A stretch of 64,000 nt of DNA from NAT127 sp034717695. Its GTDB lineage: Bacteria; Pseudomonadota; Gammaproteobacteria; Pseudomonadales; Porticoccaceae. Positions 36,062 to 45,320 of this stretch are shown here, in pieces. How positions within the stretch are numbered: the first letter of the stretch is position 1; the number at the start of each line of letters is the position of its first letter. The position numbers and the translations under genes were made by a program. Below the pieces are notes generated by a model. It saw only the letters and a list, made by a program, of their open reading frames with translations. It was not told the origin of the DNA and did not search any database. The stretch lies in assembly GCA_034717695.1 (NCBI GenBank), contig JAYELS010000026.1, forward strand, positions 113,264 to 177,263, written 5' to 3'.

Positions 36062-36085
36062 AACCCCGCCGGGTGGCGGGGTTTC
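36062..36085. terminator. Bidirectional Rho-independent terminator between rep and the cytochrome gene
   Basis: AAACCCCGCC, loop GGGT, GGCGGGGTTT. Read on the minus strand the stem is followed by TTTTTG, so it ends the cytochrome gene well; on the plus strand the stem is followed by a shorter T-run and ends rep. Confidence 0.8.
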
Positions 36086-36103
36086 GGGTCGAGCCGGATG
36101 GGC

Positions 36104-36550
36104 TTACTGGCTGTTGGCGAGGATGTAGTCGACGGTCGCCTTGACTTCGTCATCGGAGCAATCCATGCACAGGCCCCGGGGCGGCATGCCGCGGATACCC
36201 TCGATGGCGTGCTTGTAGATGGTGTCCATGCCCTGCTCCAGACGGGGAGCCCAGGCGGCCACGTCCCCCAGCTTGGGGGCACCGGCGGCGCCGGTCATGT
36301 GGCAGGACAGGCAGGCCTTGTTGTAGATCTCCTCGCCGGAGCGGGGTTCGCCACCGGCGGCAGGGGCCGGCGCGGCGGAGGCCACTTCGCTCTCCAGGGC
36401 CACCGTGCCCTCGGGGGCAAGGCGCTCGGCCACGGCTTTCTCCTGGTTGGGGGTCAGTACGACCTCCTCGGTCTCGCTGCCGCAGCCGGCAAGGCCGAGG
36501 ACCAGGCCAAATGCCAGCAGGGAAAATGCCGCCTTGTTCTTCAAGCTCAT
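36104..36550 (-). CDS. Cytochrome c5-type lipoprotein
   Basis: 148 residues. The N-terminus is a lipoprotein signal peptide with lipobox LAGC (Cys23), then an Ala/Pro/Gly-rich linker and a class I cytochrome c domain with heme site CLSCH near 85-89. The axial Met is in GMPPRGLCMDC, and the CMDC pair gives the extra disulfide typical of cytochrome c5. Sitting beside rep is the Pseudomonas order. A membrane-anchored electron carrier is inferred. Confidence 0.88.
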   Translation of the reverse strand: MSLKNKAAFSLLAFGLVLGLAGCGSETEEVVLTPNQEKAVAERLAPEGTVALESEVASAAPAPAAGGEPRSGEEIYNKACLSCHMTGAAGAPKLGDVAAWAPRLEQGMDTIYKHAIEGIRGMPPRGLCMDCSDDEVKATVDYILANSQ

Positions 36551-36686
36551 GAATCGTCTCCGTCTGGATCGGGTTTCAAAACAGGCGGCATTATAGCCAC
36601 ATTCCCCGAACCGGGGGAAACTTTTACCCGCCCGCGCCCGGCACCAACCGGGCTAGAATCAGCCCCCGCGACCGGAAATCACCACC

Positions 36687-37262
36687 ATGGAAAAACTCTA
36701 TCTCAGCGCCAACCAGCTCCTCGACGACGGCTTCGAACTGGGCTTTCGCATCCTCGACAGCGGCTTTCGACCCGACCTCCTGCTGGCCATCTGGCGGGGT
36801 GGCACACCGGTGGCGGTGGCCATCCAGGAACTGTTCAGTTACCACCAACTGCCCCACCACCACTTCCCGATCCGCACCCGCCACTACAGCGGCATCGACA
36901 GCCGCCACGACGAGGTGGTGGTGGAGGGCCTCGACGCGGCCCTCGCCGGCATTGAGGCGCCGCGCCGCATCCTGATCGTCGACGATGTCCACGACACCGG
37001 CCTCAGCATCGACCGGGTGATCGCCGAGCTGGATACCCACTTCGCCGCCGCGCCACCGGATATCCGCGTCGCCACCCCCTACTTCAAGCCCGGCCGCAAC
37101 CGCACCCGGCGAATACCCGACTACTACCTGTACGCCACCGAGCAATGGATCGTCTTTCCCCACGAACTGGTGGGCCTCGACGCCGCGGAGATCATCGCCA
37201 ACAAGACCGCGAGCCCCGCCCTCGCCCGCCACCTGGCCCGCCCGGATACGAAAAAGCCCTGA
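36687..37262 (+). CDS. Purine phosphoribosyltransferase (hypoxanthine/xanthine type)
   Basis: 191 residues. PRPP-binding loop ILIVDDVHDTGLS in the centre and an N-terminal IWRGGTPVAVAI loop mark a type I PRTase of the salvage group. The exact base used (hypoxanthine, guanine or xanthine) cannot be fixed by eye. It is divergent from the cytochrome gene; in Pseudomonas the corresponding place holds xpt. Confidence 0.8.
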   Translation: MEKLYLSANQLLDDGFELGFRILDSGFRPDLLLAIWRGGTPVAVAIQELFSYHQLPHHHFPIRTRHYSGIDSRHDEVVVEGLDAALAGIEAPRRILIVDDVHDTGLSIDRVIAELDTHFAAAPPDIRVATPYFKPGRNRTRRIPDYYLYATEQWIVFPHELVGLDAAEIIANKTASPALARHLARPDTKKP

Positions 37263-37276
37263 AAACCAGGGCTTTT
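37252..37276. terminator. Bidirectional terminator between the PRTase gene and bamB
   Basis: AAAAGCCCTG, loop AAAAC, CAGGGCTTTT. It overlaps the PRTase stop codon and has T-runs on both strands, so it serves both convergent genes. Confidence 0.8.
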
Positions 37277-37303
37277 CGACAACAGTGCGAACCCGCGGGG
37301 GCC

Positions 37304-38461
37304 TCAGGGCCGTTCGAGACGGTAGGCCACCACCTTGCCGTTGTTGGCGAGCACGTAGAGGGTGTTGCCATCGGTGACCATGGGGGCCGACAGGCCGCTG
37401 CCGTTCACCTTGTCGCGACCGACGAAGCGGCCATCCACCGGGGAAAGCACATGGAGGTAGCCCTGGGCATCCCCCACCACCACCTGGCCGCCGACGAAGG
37501 CGGGGGCCGTCAGGGTGCGGTTGGCCAGCTTGTCGTTGCTCCACAGTACCTGGCCGCTGTTGGCCCGCAGGGCCACCACTTCGTCGTTGTCCTTGCTGAT
37601 GAACACCTGGTCGGTGCTGGCCGCGGGCTGGCGGTTGCTGGAGATGTCCTGGTACCACAGCGCCCGCCCGGTGCCCCGGGCCATGGCGGCGGCGCGGCCC
37701 TGGTAACTGGTGACATAGACCACGTCGCCGATCATCACCGGGGCGCCGTCGATGTCGACGATGCGCTCCAGCTCGGTGCGGCCCTTGGGCAGGGCGACGC
37801 GGTTCTCCCACAGCACCGCGCCGTTGGCGGGGTTCAGGGCCACCACCTTGCCGTTGGCGAAGCCGTTGATGGCGGCGCCCTCGGCGAGCAGAGGCGCGCC
37901 GGTGCCCCGCAGGGTCAGCGCCGGTGCGTCGGTGGTGTATTGCCAGAGGATGTTGCCGGTGGCGGCATCGAGGCCCACTACCCGGGCATCGAGGGCCTGG
38001 ACCACCACCACCTGGCCGTTGGCCGCCGGCGCCGACAGCAGCTCGCTGTTGAGCTTGACCCGCCAGCGCACATCGCCACTGGCGGCGTCGAGGGCGAACA
38101 GGGTGCCGCGCAGATCGCCCACCAGCACCAGCCCGCCGCCGACACCGACGCCACCGCTCAGGGACTTGTCGAGATCCTGTTCCCAGCGCTCCTTGCCGCT
38201 GGCGGCATCGATGGCATAGACCCGGCCATCGCTGTCCGCGGCGTAGAGCACACCGCCATCCAGGGCCGGCACCAGGCTCGGGTGAAGGGGGTTCTGGCCA
38301 CTGCCGGCACCCCGGGACCAGACCTTGCGCAGTTTCACCTCCTCGTCGAACTTGACCAGCGGCGCGGGGAGCAGGGCCTTGTCCTCGTCGCTCTCCCAGA
38401 ACTTCATCCAGCTACAGCCGGACAGCATCATCACGCAACACAACAGGGCGAGCTTTTTCAT
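37304..38461 (-). CDS. bamB: Outer membrane protein assembly factor BamB
   Basis: Lipoprotein of the BAM complex that inserts beta-barrel proteins. 385 residues; signal peptide MKKLALLCCVMMLSGC with lipobox LSGC, then an eight-bladed PQQ-type propeller (repeats such as GVLYAADSDGRVYAIDAASG and GNILWQY). Last gene of the long operon behind ndk; its start shares a base with the yfgM stop. The usual next gene, der, is absent here and the cluster ends at a terminator. Confidence 0.94.
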   Translation of the reverse strand: MKKLALLCCVMMLSGCSWMKFWESDEDKALLPAPLVKFDEEVKLRKVWSRGAGSGQNPLHPSLVPALDGGVLYAADSDGRVYAIDAASGKERWEQDLDKSLSGGVGVGGGLVLVGDLRGTLFALDAASGDVRWRVKLNSELLSAPAANGQVVVVQALDARVVGLDAATGNILWQYTTDAPALTLRGTGAPLLAEGAAINGFANGKVVALNPANGAVLWENRVALPKGRTELERIVDIDGAPVMIGDVVYVTSYQGRAAAMARGTGRALWYQDISSNRQPAASTDQVFISKDNDEVVALRANSGQVLWSNDKLANRTLTAPAFVGGQVVVGDAQGYLHVLSPVDGRFVGRDKVNGSGLSAPMVTDGNTLYVLANNGKVVAYRLERP

Positions 38462-39153
38462 CAGGCATCCTCCTCACTGGCGCCAGTGGTATCAGTTGTC
38501 CCCGGGCCGGCCACCTGGCTGAGCTTGAGCTCGAGCAGCGGCCTGGCGGAGGCGTCGGCGGGGCCGAGGTTGTCGAGGGCGCGCTGGTAGGCGGCGCGGG
38601 CGGCCTCGGCATCCCCCTGGCGGGCGCGGATATCGCCCTCGAGCTCGGCCCTGAGGGCGGTCATGGCGGCGGGGGCGTCCAGGGCCAGCAACCCGAGGGC
38701 CGCATCGTCGTTGCCCCGGGCCACTTCGACCCGGGCCAGGCGCAGGGCCGCGAGGGCCTTCATGCCCGCGTCATCGGCGTTGTCCATCACCCATTGCAGT
38801 TCCCCCGCGGCGCCGTCGAGGTCGCCATCCGCCACCGCCAGCTTGGCCAGCACCAGCGCCGCGTAGCGCCCGTACTGGCTGTCGCCGTGCCGGGATTTCA
38901 GGGTCTGGGCGTGGCCGCTGGCGAGGCTCGCCTTGTCGACGTCGCCGTTCTCGTAGGCCGCCAGTTGCTCCAGCATGTTGGCGTGGAGCAGCGCCGCCTC
39001 CGCGGCATCGGCCTGCTGGCGATCCTGCCAGAAGTGCCAGCCGAACCAGCCGCCGGCCACCAGCACCAGGGCGGCGACGATGGGCATGCCATTTTGCTTC
39101 CACCAGCGCTTGAGGGCCTCGAGCTGCTCCTCGTCGTTGAGATGTTCCGCCAC
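38461..39153 (-). CDS. yfgM: YfgM-like ancillary SecYEG translocon subunit
   Basis: 230 residues: a short cytoplasmic N-terminus (EEQLEALKRWWKQNG), one transmembrane helix at about 22-45 and a periplasmic TPR-like domain. YfgM links the Sec translocon with periplasmic chaperones. The order hisS-yfgM-bamB is conserved. It starts three bases after the hisS stop. Confidence 0.9.
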   Translation of the reverse strand: MAEHLNDEEQLEALKRWWKQNGMPIVAALVLVAGGWFGWHFWQDRQQADAAEAALLHANMLEQLAAYENGDVDKASLASGHAQTLKSRHGDSQYGRYAALVLAKLAVADGDLDGAAGELQWVMDNADDAGMKALAALRLARVEVARGNDDAALGLLALDAPAAMTALRAELEGDIRARQGDAEAARAAYQRALDNLGPADASARPLLELKLSQVAGPGTTDTTGASEEDA

Positions 39154-39156
39154 GGG

Positions 39157-40437
39157 TTACTCCTGGGGGGATCGATTGTCGTTGATGATTGCCGGGATAT
39201 CGGCGATGGGCAGGGTCCGTTGGGGAAGATCCTGGCGCAGGTGCTTGACCGTGAGGGTGCCCGTCGCGGCCTCGTCCTCACCCATGATCAACGCCAGCCG
39301 GGCGCCGCTGCGGTCCGCCTTCTTAAGTTGATTCTTGAAGCTGCCGCCGCCGCCGTGGGTCAGGATGCGCGCCGCCGGACACAGGGTGCGGAGGGTTTCC
39401 GCCGCCGCCAGCAGGGCCGGCTTGACCTCGCCGACGCCGACACAGTAGACATCCACCGGCCGGGCGATACTATCCGGCACGGCCCCGGCGGCGTCAAGCA
39501 GCAGCACCAGGCGCTCCACACCCATGGCAAAACCCACCGCCGGGGTGGGTTTGCCGCCCAGTTGTTCCACCAACCCGTCGTAGCGGCCGCCGGCACACAC
39601 CGTGCCCTGGGCACCGAGGGAGGTGGTGACCCACTCGAACACGGTCTTGCCGTAGTAGTCGAGGCCGCGCACCAGGCGCTCGTTGATGCGATAGGGAACC
39701 CCGGCGGCATCGAGCATGGCCCGCAGGCCGGCAAAGTGGCTGGCGGCCTCCTCCCCCAGGTAATCGCCGAGGCGCGGGGCGTCGGCGAGCAGCGCCTGCA
39801 TGTCGGGGTTCTTGCTGTCGAGAATGCGCAGCGGGTTGCCCTCCAGGCGGCGCTGGCTGTCCTCGTCGAGGCGCTCGCGACGGGCCTCGAGCCAGGCCAC
39901 CAGGGCCGCCCGGTAGCGGGCGCGGTCGTCACTGGTGCCGAGGGAGTTGATCTCGAGGGTCACGTGGTCGGCGATGCCCAACTCCCGCCACAGGCGCTGG
40001 GTGAGCATCAGCAACTCGGCGTCGATATCGGGGCCGTCGAGGCCGAACACCTCGACGCCGATCTGGTGGAACTGGCGCAGGCGACCCTTCTGGGGGCGCT
40101 CGTAGCGGAACATGGGGCCCTTGTACCAGAGCCGCGGCGACTGGGGGAACAGGCCCGCCTCCTCGCAGGCCCGCACGCAGCCGGCGGTGCCTTCGGGGCG
40201 GAGGGTGAGGCTGTCGCCGTTGCGGTCGAGGAAGCTGTACATCTCCTTCTCGACGATGTCGGTCACCTCGCCGATGGAGCGCTTGAAGAGATCCGTGGAT
40301 TCGAGGATCGGGAAGCGGATCTCGGCGAGGCCGTAGCGCTCGAACAGGCTACGCACCCGGTCTTCCAGGTACTGCCAGACAGGGGACTGGTCGGGGAGCA
40401 GGTCGTTCATGCCCCGGATCGACTGGATTTTTTTCAT
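39157..40437 (-). CDS. hisS: Histidyl-tRNA synthetase
   Basis: Class II synthetase, 426 residues. IRGMNDLLPDQSPVWQYLE at the N-terminus, motif 2 LRPEGTAGCVRA, FRYERPQKGRLRQFHQIGVE, the HisA motif LVRGLDYYGKTVFEW and GGRYDGLVEQLGG are all present. In the ispG-hisS-yfgM-bamB order. Confidence 0.96.
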   Translation of the reverse strand: MKKIQSIRGMNDLLPDQSPVWQYLEDRVRSLFERYGLAEIRFPILESTDLFKRSIGEVTDIVEKEMYSFLDRNGDSLTLRPEGTAGCVRACEEAGLFPQSPRLWYKGPMFRYERPQKGRLRQFHQIGVEVFGLDGPDIDAELLMLTQRLWRELGIADHVTLEINSLGTSDDRARYRAALVAWLEARRERLDEDSQRRLEGNPLRILDSKNPDMQALLADAPRLGDYLGEEAASHFAGLRAMLDAAGVPYRINERLVRGLDYYGKTVFEWVTTSLGAQGTVCAGGRYDGLVEQLGGKPTPAVGFAMGVERLVLLLDAAGAVPDSIARPVDVYCVGVGEVKPALLAAAETLRTLCPAARILTHGGGGSFKNQLKKADRSGARLALIMGEDEAATGTLTVKHLRQDLPQRTLPIADIPAIINDNRSPQE

Positions 40438-40440
40438 CGG

Positions 40441-41571
40441 TTACTCGGAATTGGCGGTGGAGGTGGCAATCAGCGCCTCGGCGGCGGCCGCCTTGCTGGC
40501 GGCCTTTTCGCGGATCAGGGTTTCGAGGCTGTCCACCAGGTTGGCCTGGTCGAGCTTCTGGCTGGGTTTGCCATCGATATAGAGAAGATTTCTCGGGGTC
40601 CCGCCGGTGAGGCCCATGTCCGACACCTTGGCCTCCCCGGGGCCGTTGACGATGCAGCCGATGATGGACACGTCCATGGGCACGGTGATGTCCTCGAGGC
40701 GCTGCTCCAGGGCGTTCACCGTGGCGATCACGTCGAAATTCTGCCGCGAACAGCTGGGGCAGGCGATGAAGTTGATGCCCTTGGAGCGCAGCTTGAGGCT
40801 TTTCAGGATATCCCAGCCCACCCGCACCTCTTCCACCGGGTCGGCGGCGAGGGAGATGCGCAGGGTGTCGCCGATGCCGTCCATCAGCAGCATGCCGAGG
40901 CCGATGGCGGATTTCACCGTGCCGGCCCGCAGCCCCCCCGCCTCGGTGATGCCGAGGTGCAGCGGGTTGTCGATCTGGGCGGCGATGAGGCGGTAGGCGG
41001 CCACCGCCATGAACACGTCGGAGGCCTTGAGGCTCAGCTTGAAATTGTGGAAGTCGAGGCGGTCGAGAATATCGATGTGGCGCATGGCGGATTCCACCAG
41101 GGCCTCGGGGGTGGGCTCCCCGTACTTGCGCTGCAGGTCCTTTTCGAGGGAACCGGCGTTGACCCCGATGCGGATCGGAATCTGGCGATCGCGGGCCTTC
41201 TCCACCACCGCGCGGATGCGGTCCTCCTTGCCGATGTTGCCCGGGTTGATGCGCAGGCAGTCGACGCCGAGGTCCGCCACCCGCAGGGCGATCTTGTGGT
41301 CGAAGTGGATGTCCGCCACCAGCGGCACGTCCACCTGGCGGCGGATCTCGCCGAACGCCTCGGCGGCGGCCATGGAGGGCACCGACACCCGCACGATGTC
41401 GGCGCCGGCATCCTGGATACGGCGGATCTGGGCGACGGTGGCGGCCACGTCGGTGGTCTCGGTGTTGGTCATGCTCTGCACCGAGATGGGGGCGTCGCCG
41501 CCCACCGGGACATTGCCCACCATGATCTGGCGGGATTTGCGGCGCTTGATGGGGGATTCGTGGACTGTCAT
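40441..41571 (-). CDS. ispG: 4-hydroxy-3-methylbut-2-enyl diphosphate synthase
   Basis: Fe-S enzyme of the MEP pathway acting just before IspH. 376 residues; N-terminal TIM barrel (GGDAPISVQSMTNTETTD) and the C-terminal cluster site with CPSC plus a later cysteine in DVSIIGCIVNGPGEA. Start overlaps the rodZ stop by four bases (ATGA). It lies downstream of the Fe-S assembly genes. Confidence 0.96.
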   Translation of the reverse strand: MTVHESPIKRRKSRQIMVGNVPVGGDAPISVQSMTNTETTDVAATVAQIRRIQDAGADIVRVSVPSMAAAEAFGEIRRQVDVPLVADIHFDHKIALRVADLGVDCLRINPGNIGKEDRIRAVVEKARDRQIPIRIGVNAGSLEKDLQRKYGEPTPEALVESAMRHIDILDRLDFHNFKLSLKASDVFMAVAAYRLIAAQIDNPLHLGITEAGGLRAGTVKSAIGLGMLLMDGIGDTLRISLAADPVEEVRVGWDILKSLKLRSKGINFIACPSCSRQNFDVIATVNALEQRLEDITVPMDVSIIGCIVNGPGEAKVSDMGLTGGTPRNLLYIDGKPSQKLDQANLVDSLETLIREKAASKAAAAEALIATSTANSE

Positions 41572-42284
41572 CGACCTACGGTTACTTCGGCGGCGAGGGT
41601 TTCGGGATCGGGATCGAGGGCCACCGCCGCGCCCCGGTAGCGGACCACGACACCCGGGGCGTGCCCCAGGGACACCCGGAAGGGCGCCTTGCCCTCCAGC
41701 GCCAGGCGCTCGCCGTCCCGGTACAGATCGACGGCGAGAATATGGTCGTTGGCGTCGATCACCTGCAGCCAGCTGTCGGCGTGGAATTCAAACGCCAGCT
41801 GCCCGGCGCGGACGGGGGCGCCCTGTACGGCGCTGGCGGCACTCCCCGGGGCGACGGCGGGCTCCCGCCACGCCGGCAGCTCCACGGTCTCGGAGTACAG
41901 CGCCCAGGTCACCAGGGAGCAGGCCATGAGGCCCGCGGCCAGGGCGGCGAGCACCGCGCCCCTCGGCTTGCCGGACGGGGCCGGCGCCGCCGGCTGGCTG
42001 GCCGAGAGCCAGGCGGCGCGGTGGTCGTCGAAGCAGGCGAGCACCGGGCTTTGGCGCAGCCCGAGGATATCGCAGTAGGCGCGCAGGTAGCCGCGCACAT
42101 ACACCAGGGCCGGCAGGGCGGCGTAATCGTCCGCCTCCAGGGCGCGCAGGGTGTGGCGCGGCAGGCCGATGCGGCGGATGATCTCGTCCTCGCCGAGGCC
42201 CTGGCGCTCCCGGGCGCGGCGCAGCAGCGCGCCGGCGCCCGGCGCGCCCGCGACGATATCGGCGGGATCAGGGCTGGCGGCCAT
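41568..42284 (-). CDS. rodZ: RodZ-type cytoskeletal membrane protein
   Basis: Links MreB to the cell wall machinery in rod-shaped cells. 238 residues: Xre-type helix-turn-helix at about 15-85 (LLRRARERQGLGEDEIIRRIG), a Pro/Ala linker, one transmembrane helix (AVLAALAAGLMACSLVTWAL) and a periplasmic DUF4115 domain (FEFHADSWLQVIDANDHIL). Shorter than E. coli RodZ (337) mainly by shorter linkers. Overlaps pilW by 17 bases. Confidence 0.9.
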   Translation of the reverse strand: MAASPDPADIVAGAPGAGALLRRARERQGLGEDEIIRRIGLPRHTLRALEADDYAALPALVYVRGYLRAYCDILGLRQSPVLACFDDHRAAWLSASQPAAPAPSGKPRGAVLAALAAGLMACSLVTWALYSETVELPAWREPAVAPGSAASAVQGAPVRAGQLAFEFHADSWLQVIDANDHILAVDLYRDGERLALEGKAPFRVSLGHAPGVVVRYRGAAVALDPDPETLAAEVTVGR

Positions 42285-43083
42285 TCTTCAGCCACTCCTG
42301 ATAGTCGAGATTTTCCCGGGAGTAGGGGAACAGCTTGGTGAGGGCGAGGGCCTTGCTGGCCACCGCGTCCTTGTTGCCAAAGCGGTGTTCGATGCGCAGA
42401 CCCAGCCACAGGCTGCGGGCCGAGGGCCGCGCCAGCTGGTCGTGGGCGGCGAGGTAGCGGGCCGCCTGGGGAATGTCCCCGGCGGCGAAGTGGTGGTCGG
42501 CCAGCTCCAGATAGGGCATGGCGAGGCGGGGATTGAGGGCGATGGCCCGGCTCCAGGCCTCCACCGCCTCCTCCTGGCGCCCGAGGCGGCTGGCGGTGAT
42601 GCCCAGGTTGACGAACGCCTGGGGACGCTGGTCGTAGCCGGTGTCCTCGGTGACCCGGCGGAACTCGTCGTGGGCCTCCTCGACGCGCTGCTGCTGCACC
42701 AGGAACACCCCGTAATTGTTGCGGGCGCGGGTGAAGTCCCGGTCGAGGGCGATGGCGCGCTTGAAGTGCTTCTCCGCCAGCGCAGTCTCGCCCTCCAGCT
42801 GATAGAGGAGGGCCATGCCGTTGTGGGCGCCCGGCGAGCGGCCGTCGATCTCCAGCGCCTTGGTCAGGTGGTGGCGGGCGGACTCCCGGTTGCCCTCGCC
42901 GATGTAGCTGAGGCCGAGCTGGATGTGATCCTGCAGGGCCTGATCCATGGCGACGGGCTTGGCCCGCACCGGGGGCTTGCCCTTCTCGGTGGTGACGGTG
43001 GTGCACCCCGCGAGCGCCAGAACCGCGGCGAGGGACAGCGCCACCACCACTGGACCACGCCCCTTGGCGCCCACCGCCGTCAC
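42268..43083 (-). CDS. pilW: Type IV pilus biogenesis/stability lipoprotein PilW (PilF)
   Basis: Outer-membrane lipoprotein that helps the PilQ secretin assemble. 271 residues; signal peptide with lipobox LAGC, then about six TPR repeats (HIQLGLSYIGEGNRESARHHLTKAL and so on). Between rlmN and rodZ, the standard order. Works with pilS-pilR and fimW-fimX elsewhere in this window. Confidence 0.93.
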   Translation of the reverse strand: MTAVGAKGRGPVVVALSLAAVLALAGCTTVTTEKGKPPVRAKPVAMDQALQDHIQLGLSYIGEGNRESARHHLTKALEIDGRSPGAHNGMALLYQLEGETALAEKHFKRAIALDRDFTRARNNYGVFLVQQQRVEEAHDEFRRVTEDTGYDQRPQAFVNLGITASRLGRQEEAVEAWSRAIALNPRLAMPYLELADHHFAAGDIPQAARYLAAHDQLARPSARSLWLGLRIEHRFGNKDAVASKALALTKLFPYSRENLDYQEWLKNGRQP

Positions 43084-44258
43084 TCCACCATCCCCAGGAT
43101 CCGCACCGGCTCCTCGCCCACCTGCTGGTAGCGGCGCTGGTGGCGTTCCTTGCGGCGGGTCCTGTCGTTGAAATCCCCCGCCAGCTGGCCGCAGGCGGCG
43201 GCGATGTCATCGCCCCGGGTGGTGCGCACGGTGACCGTGTAGCCCGCCCCGTGGAGGATGTCCCGGAAGCGGTTGAGGGCATTATTGGAAACCCGCCTGT
43301 AACCGGAATTGGGAAACGGGTTGAAGGGAATCAGGTTGATCTTGCAGGGCAGATCGCGGAGCAGCAGCGCCAGTTCCTGGGCGTGCTCGGGGCGATCGTT
43401 GACCTGGTCGATGAGGGTGTACTCGACGGTCACCTTGCGGTGGGTGTCGGGGAGCTTGTCGAGGTAGCCCCGGGCGGAGGCTATCAGGGTCTCCACCGGA
43501 TACTTGCGGTTGACCGGCACCAGCTCGTTGCGCAGGGCGTTGTTGGGGGCGTGGAGGGAGATGGCCAGGGACACATCGGTGACATCGCCAAGGCGGTCGA
43601 GGGCAGGCACCACCCCGGCGGTGCTGAGGGTGACGCGGCGCTTGGACAGGCCGTAGGCGCAGTCGTCCATCATCAGTGCCATGGCGTCCACCACGTTGTC
43701 GAAGTTCATCAACGGCTCGCCCATGCCCATCATCACCACGTTGGAGACGACGCGCTCGGCCCCCGGGGCAAAGCCGCCGAAGGAATTCACCGCGGTCCAC
43801 AGCTGGCCGATGATCTCGGCGCTGCTCAAATTGCGGTTGAAGCCCTGCTTGCCGGTGGCGCAGAAGCTGCAGTCGAGGGAGCAGCCGATCTGGGACGACA
43901 CACAGAGGGTGCCGCGATCCTTCTCGGGGATGAACACCGCCTCGACGCATTCGCCGCCATCGGTGCGCACCAGCCACTTGCGGGTGCCGTCGGCGGAGTG
44001 ATGCTCGCTGACCAGCTCCGGGGGGCGGATCTCCGCCACCTGGGCGAGCTTGTCCCGCAGGGTCTTGGAGAGGTCGGTCATCAGGGCAAAGTCGGTGACG
44101 CCCCGCTGGTGCATCCACTTCAGCACCTGGTTGACCCGGAAGCGCTTCTCGCCAATGGCGGCGAAAAAGTCCGCCAGTTTTTCAGCGGAAAGCCCCAGCA
44201 GGTTGATCTTGCCTGCCTGGGGCTCGGTGTTTGCCGTGGTGGCCGGGGTTTCGCTCAT
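43080..44258 (-). CDS. rlmN: Dual-specificity 23S rRNA/tRNA adenine-C2 methyltransferase
   Basis: Radical SAM enzyme methylating A2503 of 23S rRNA and A37 of some tRNAs. 392 residues from ATG at 44258 (AGGAGC upstream). Cluster ligands CSLDCSFCATGKQG, GMGEPLMNFDNV, and the catalytic Cys pair region NALNRFRDILHGAGYTVTVR. The open frame continues upstream into ndk antisense, which I reject. Confidence 0.95.
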   Translation of the reverse strand: MSETPATTANTEPQAGKINLLGLSAEKLADFFAAIGEKRFRVNQVLKWMHQRGVTDFALMTDLSKTLRDKLAQVAEIRPPELVSEHHSADGTRKWLVRTDGGECVEAVFIPEKDRGTLCVSSQIGCSLDCSFCATGKQGFNRNLSSAEIIGQLWTAVNSFGGFAPGAERVVSNVVMMGMGEPLMNFDNVVDAMALMMDDCAYGLSKRRVTLSTAGVVPALDRLGDVTDVSLAISLHAPNNALRNELVPVNRKYPVETLIASARGYLDKLPDTHRKVTVEYTLIDQVNDRPEHAQELALLLRDLPCKINLIPFNPFPNSGYRRVSNNALNRFRDILHGAGYTVTVRTTRGDDIAAACGQLAGDFNDRTRRKERHQRRYQQVGEEPVRILGMVE

Positions 44259-44289
44259 GGCGCTGGCTGCTCCTGGGATCTCCCGGGGT

Positions 44290-44715
44290 TCAGCGGGGGC
44301 AGATCTCGCGGTCGTCGAAGAAGTAGCGCACTTCCCGCTCGGCGGCGGCCGCGGAGTCGGAACCGTGCACGGCGTTGGCGTCGATGGTCTCGGCAAAGTC
44401 GGCGCGGATGGTGCCGGCGGCCGCTTCCTGGGGATTGGTGGCACCCATCAGGTCGCGGTTCTTGGCGATGGCGCCCTCGCCTTCCAGCACCTGGATCATC
44501 ACCGGGCCCGAGGTCATGAAGCCCACCAGGTCCTTGAAGAAGGGGCGCTCGCGGTGCTCGGCGTAGAAGCCCTCGGCCTGCTCCCGGGACAGCTGCTGCA
44601 TCTTGGCGGCGACGATTCTCAGGCCGGCCTTTTCAAAACGGCTGAGGATCTCGCCGATCACGTTCTTGGCAACGGCGTCGGGCTTGATGATGGAAAGGGT
44701 TCTTTCGAGGGCCAT
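44290..44715 (-). CDS. ndk: Nucleoside diphosphate kinase
   Basis: Balances NTP pools by phosphate transfer through His117 (NAVHGSDS). 141 residues, normal length, beginning MALERTLSIIKPDAV. It has its own promoter and a 60-base leader, so the group ndk to bamB can be expressed apart from the suf genes upstream. Confidence 0.97.
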   Translation of the reverse strand: MALERTLSIIKPDAVAKNVIGEILSRFEKAGLRIVAAKMQQLSREQAEGFYAEHRERPFFKDLVGFMTSGPVMIQVLEGEGAIAKNRDLMGATNPQEAAAGTIRADFAETIDANAVHGSDSAAAAEREVRYFFDDREICPR

Positions 44716-44783
44716 GGGTGTCTCCGCTGAGCAATCGTGCCCGCCGCGTCGAGGGCGGCGGCGGGCCAGTTAAATGGCTGGGG

Positions 44784-44812
44784 ATTTTAACCCTGCCAAC
44801 AGGGGGTTACAA
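44784..44812 (-). promoter_or_regulatory. Sigma-70 promoter of ndk
   Basis: Minus strand TTGTAA (44807-44812), 17-base spacer, TAAAAT (44784-44789), in the gap between sufE and ndk. A GC hairpin (GCCCGCCGC with GCGGCGGGC, about 44742-44765) lies in the leader downstream. Confidence 0.55.
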
Positions 44813-44842
44813 GGAAGTATTGACCGCGCCGGGACGATGGGC

Positions 44843-45280
44843 TCAGGGCCCCGCGATCGCCTCCTCGGCGATGGCGCGAATGCGGCCGACCATGGCCCGC
44901 AGGCCATTGCCCCGGGTGGGGCTCAGGTGCTTGAGCAGATCGAGGCGGGCGAAATAGTCCTCGATGTCGAAGGCGAGCACCTCCTCCGGCCGCTTGCCGT
45001 TGTAGGCGGCGAGCACCACCCCCAGCAGGCCCTTGACGATGAAGGCATCGCTGTCGGTGTCGAACCACAGCCGGCCGTCGCGGCTGTGGCTGTCGATCCA
45101 CACCTGGCTCTGGCAACCCCGCACCAGGTGGGCGTCGTCCTTGACGGCGGCCTCCATGGCGGGCAGCTCCTTGCCCAGGTCGATGATGTACTTGTAGCGC
45201 TCTTCCCAGGTATCGAAGAATCCCAGGGTGTCGAGGATATCGTCGGCGCTGATGGTGGTGCCGAAGGGATTGGTGGTCAT
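44843..45280 (-). CDS. sufE: Sulfur acceptor protein SufE
   Basis: Takes persulfide sulfur from SufS and passes it to the SufBCD scaffold. 145 residues; acceptor Cys56 in LVRGCQSQVW. The family core FFDTWEERYKYIIDLGKELP is intact. Ends the suf run; ndk has its own promoter after it. Confidence 0.94.
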   Translation of the reverse strand: MTTNPFGTTISADDILDTLGFFDTWEERYKYIIDLGKELPAMEAAVKDDAHLVRGCQSQVWIDSHSRDGRLWFDTDSDAFIVKGLLGVVLAAYNGKRPEEVLAFDIEDYFARLDLLKHLSPTRGNGLRAMVGRIRAIAEEAIAGP

Positions 45281-45320
45281 GGCTGTCCCGTGGTGAGTCC
45301 GGTGTCGGATGTCCGACCCC

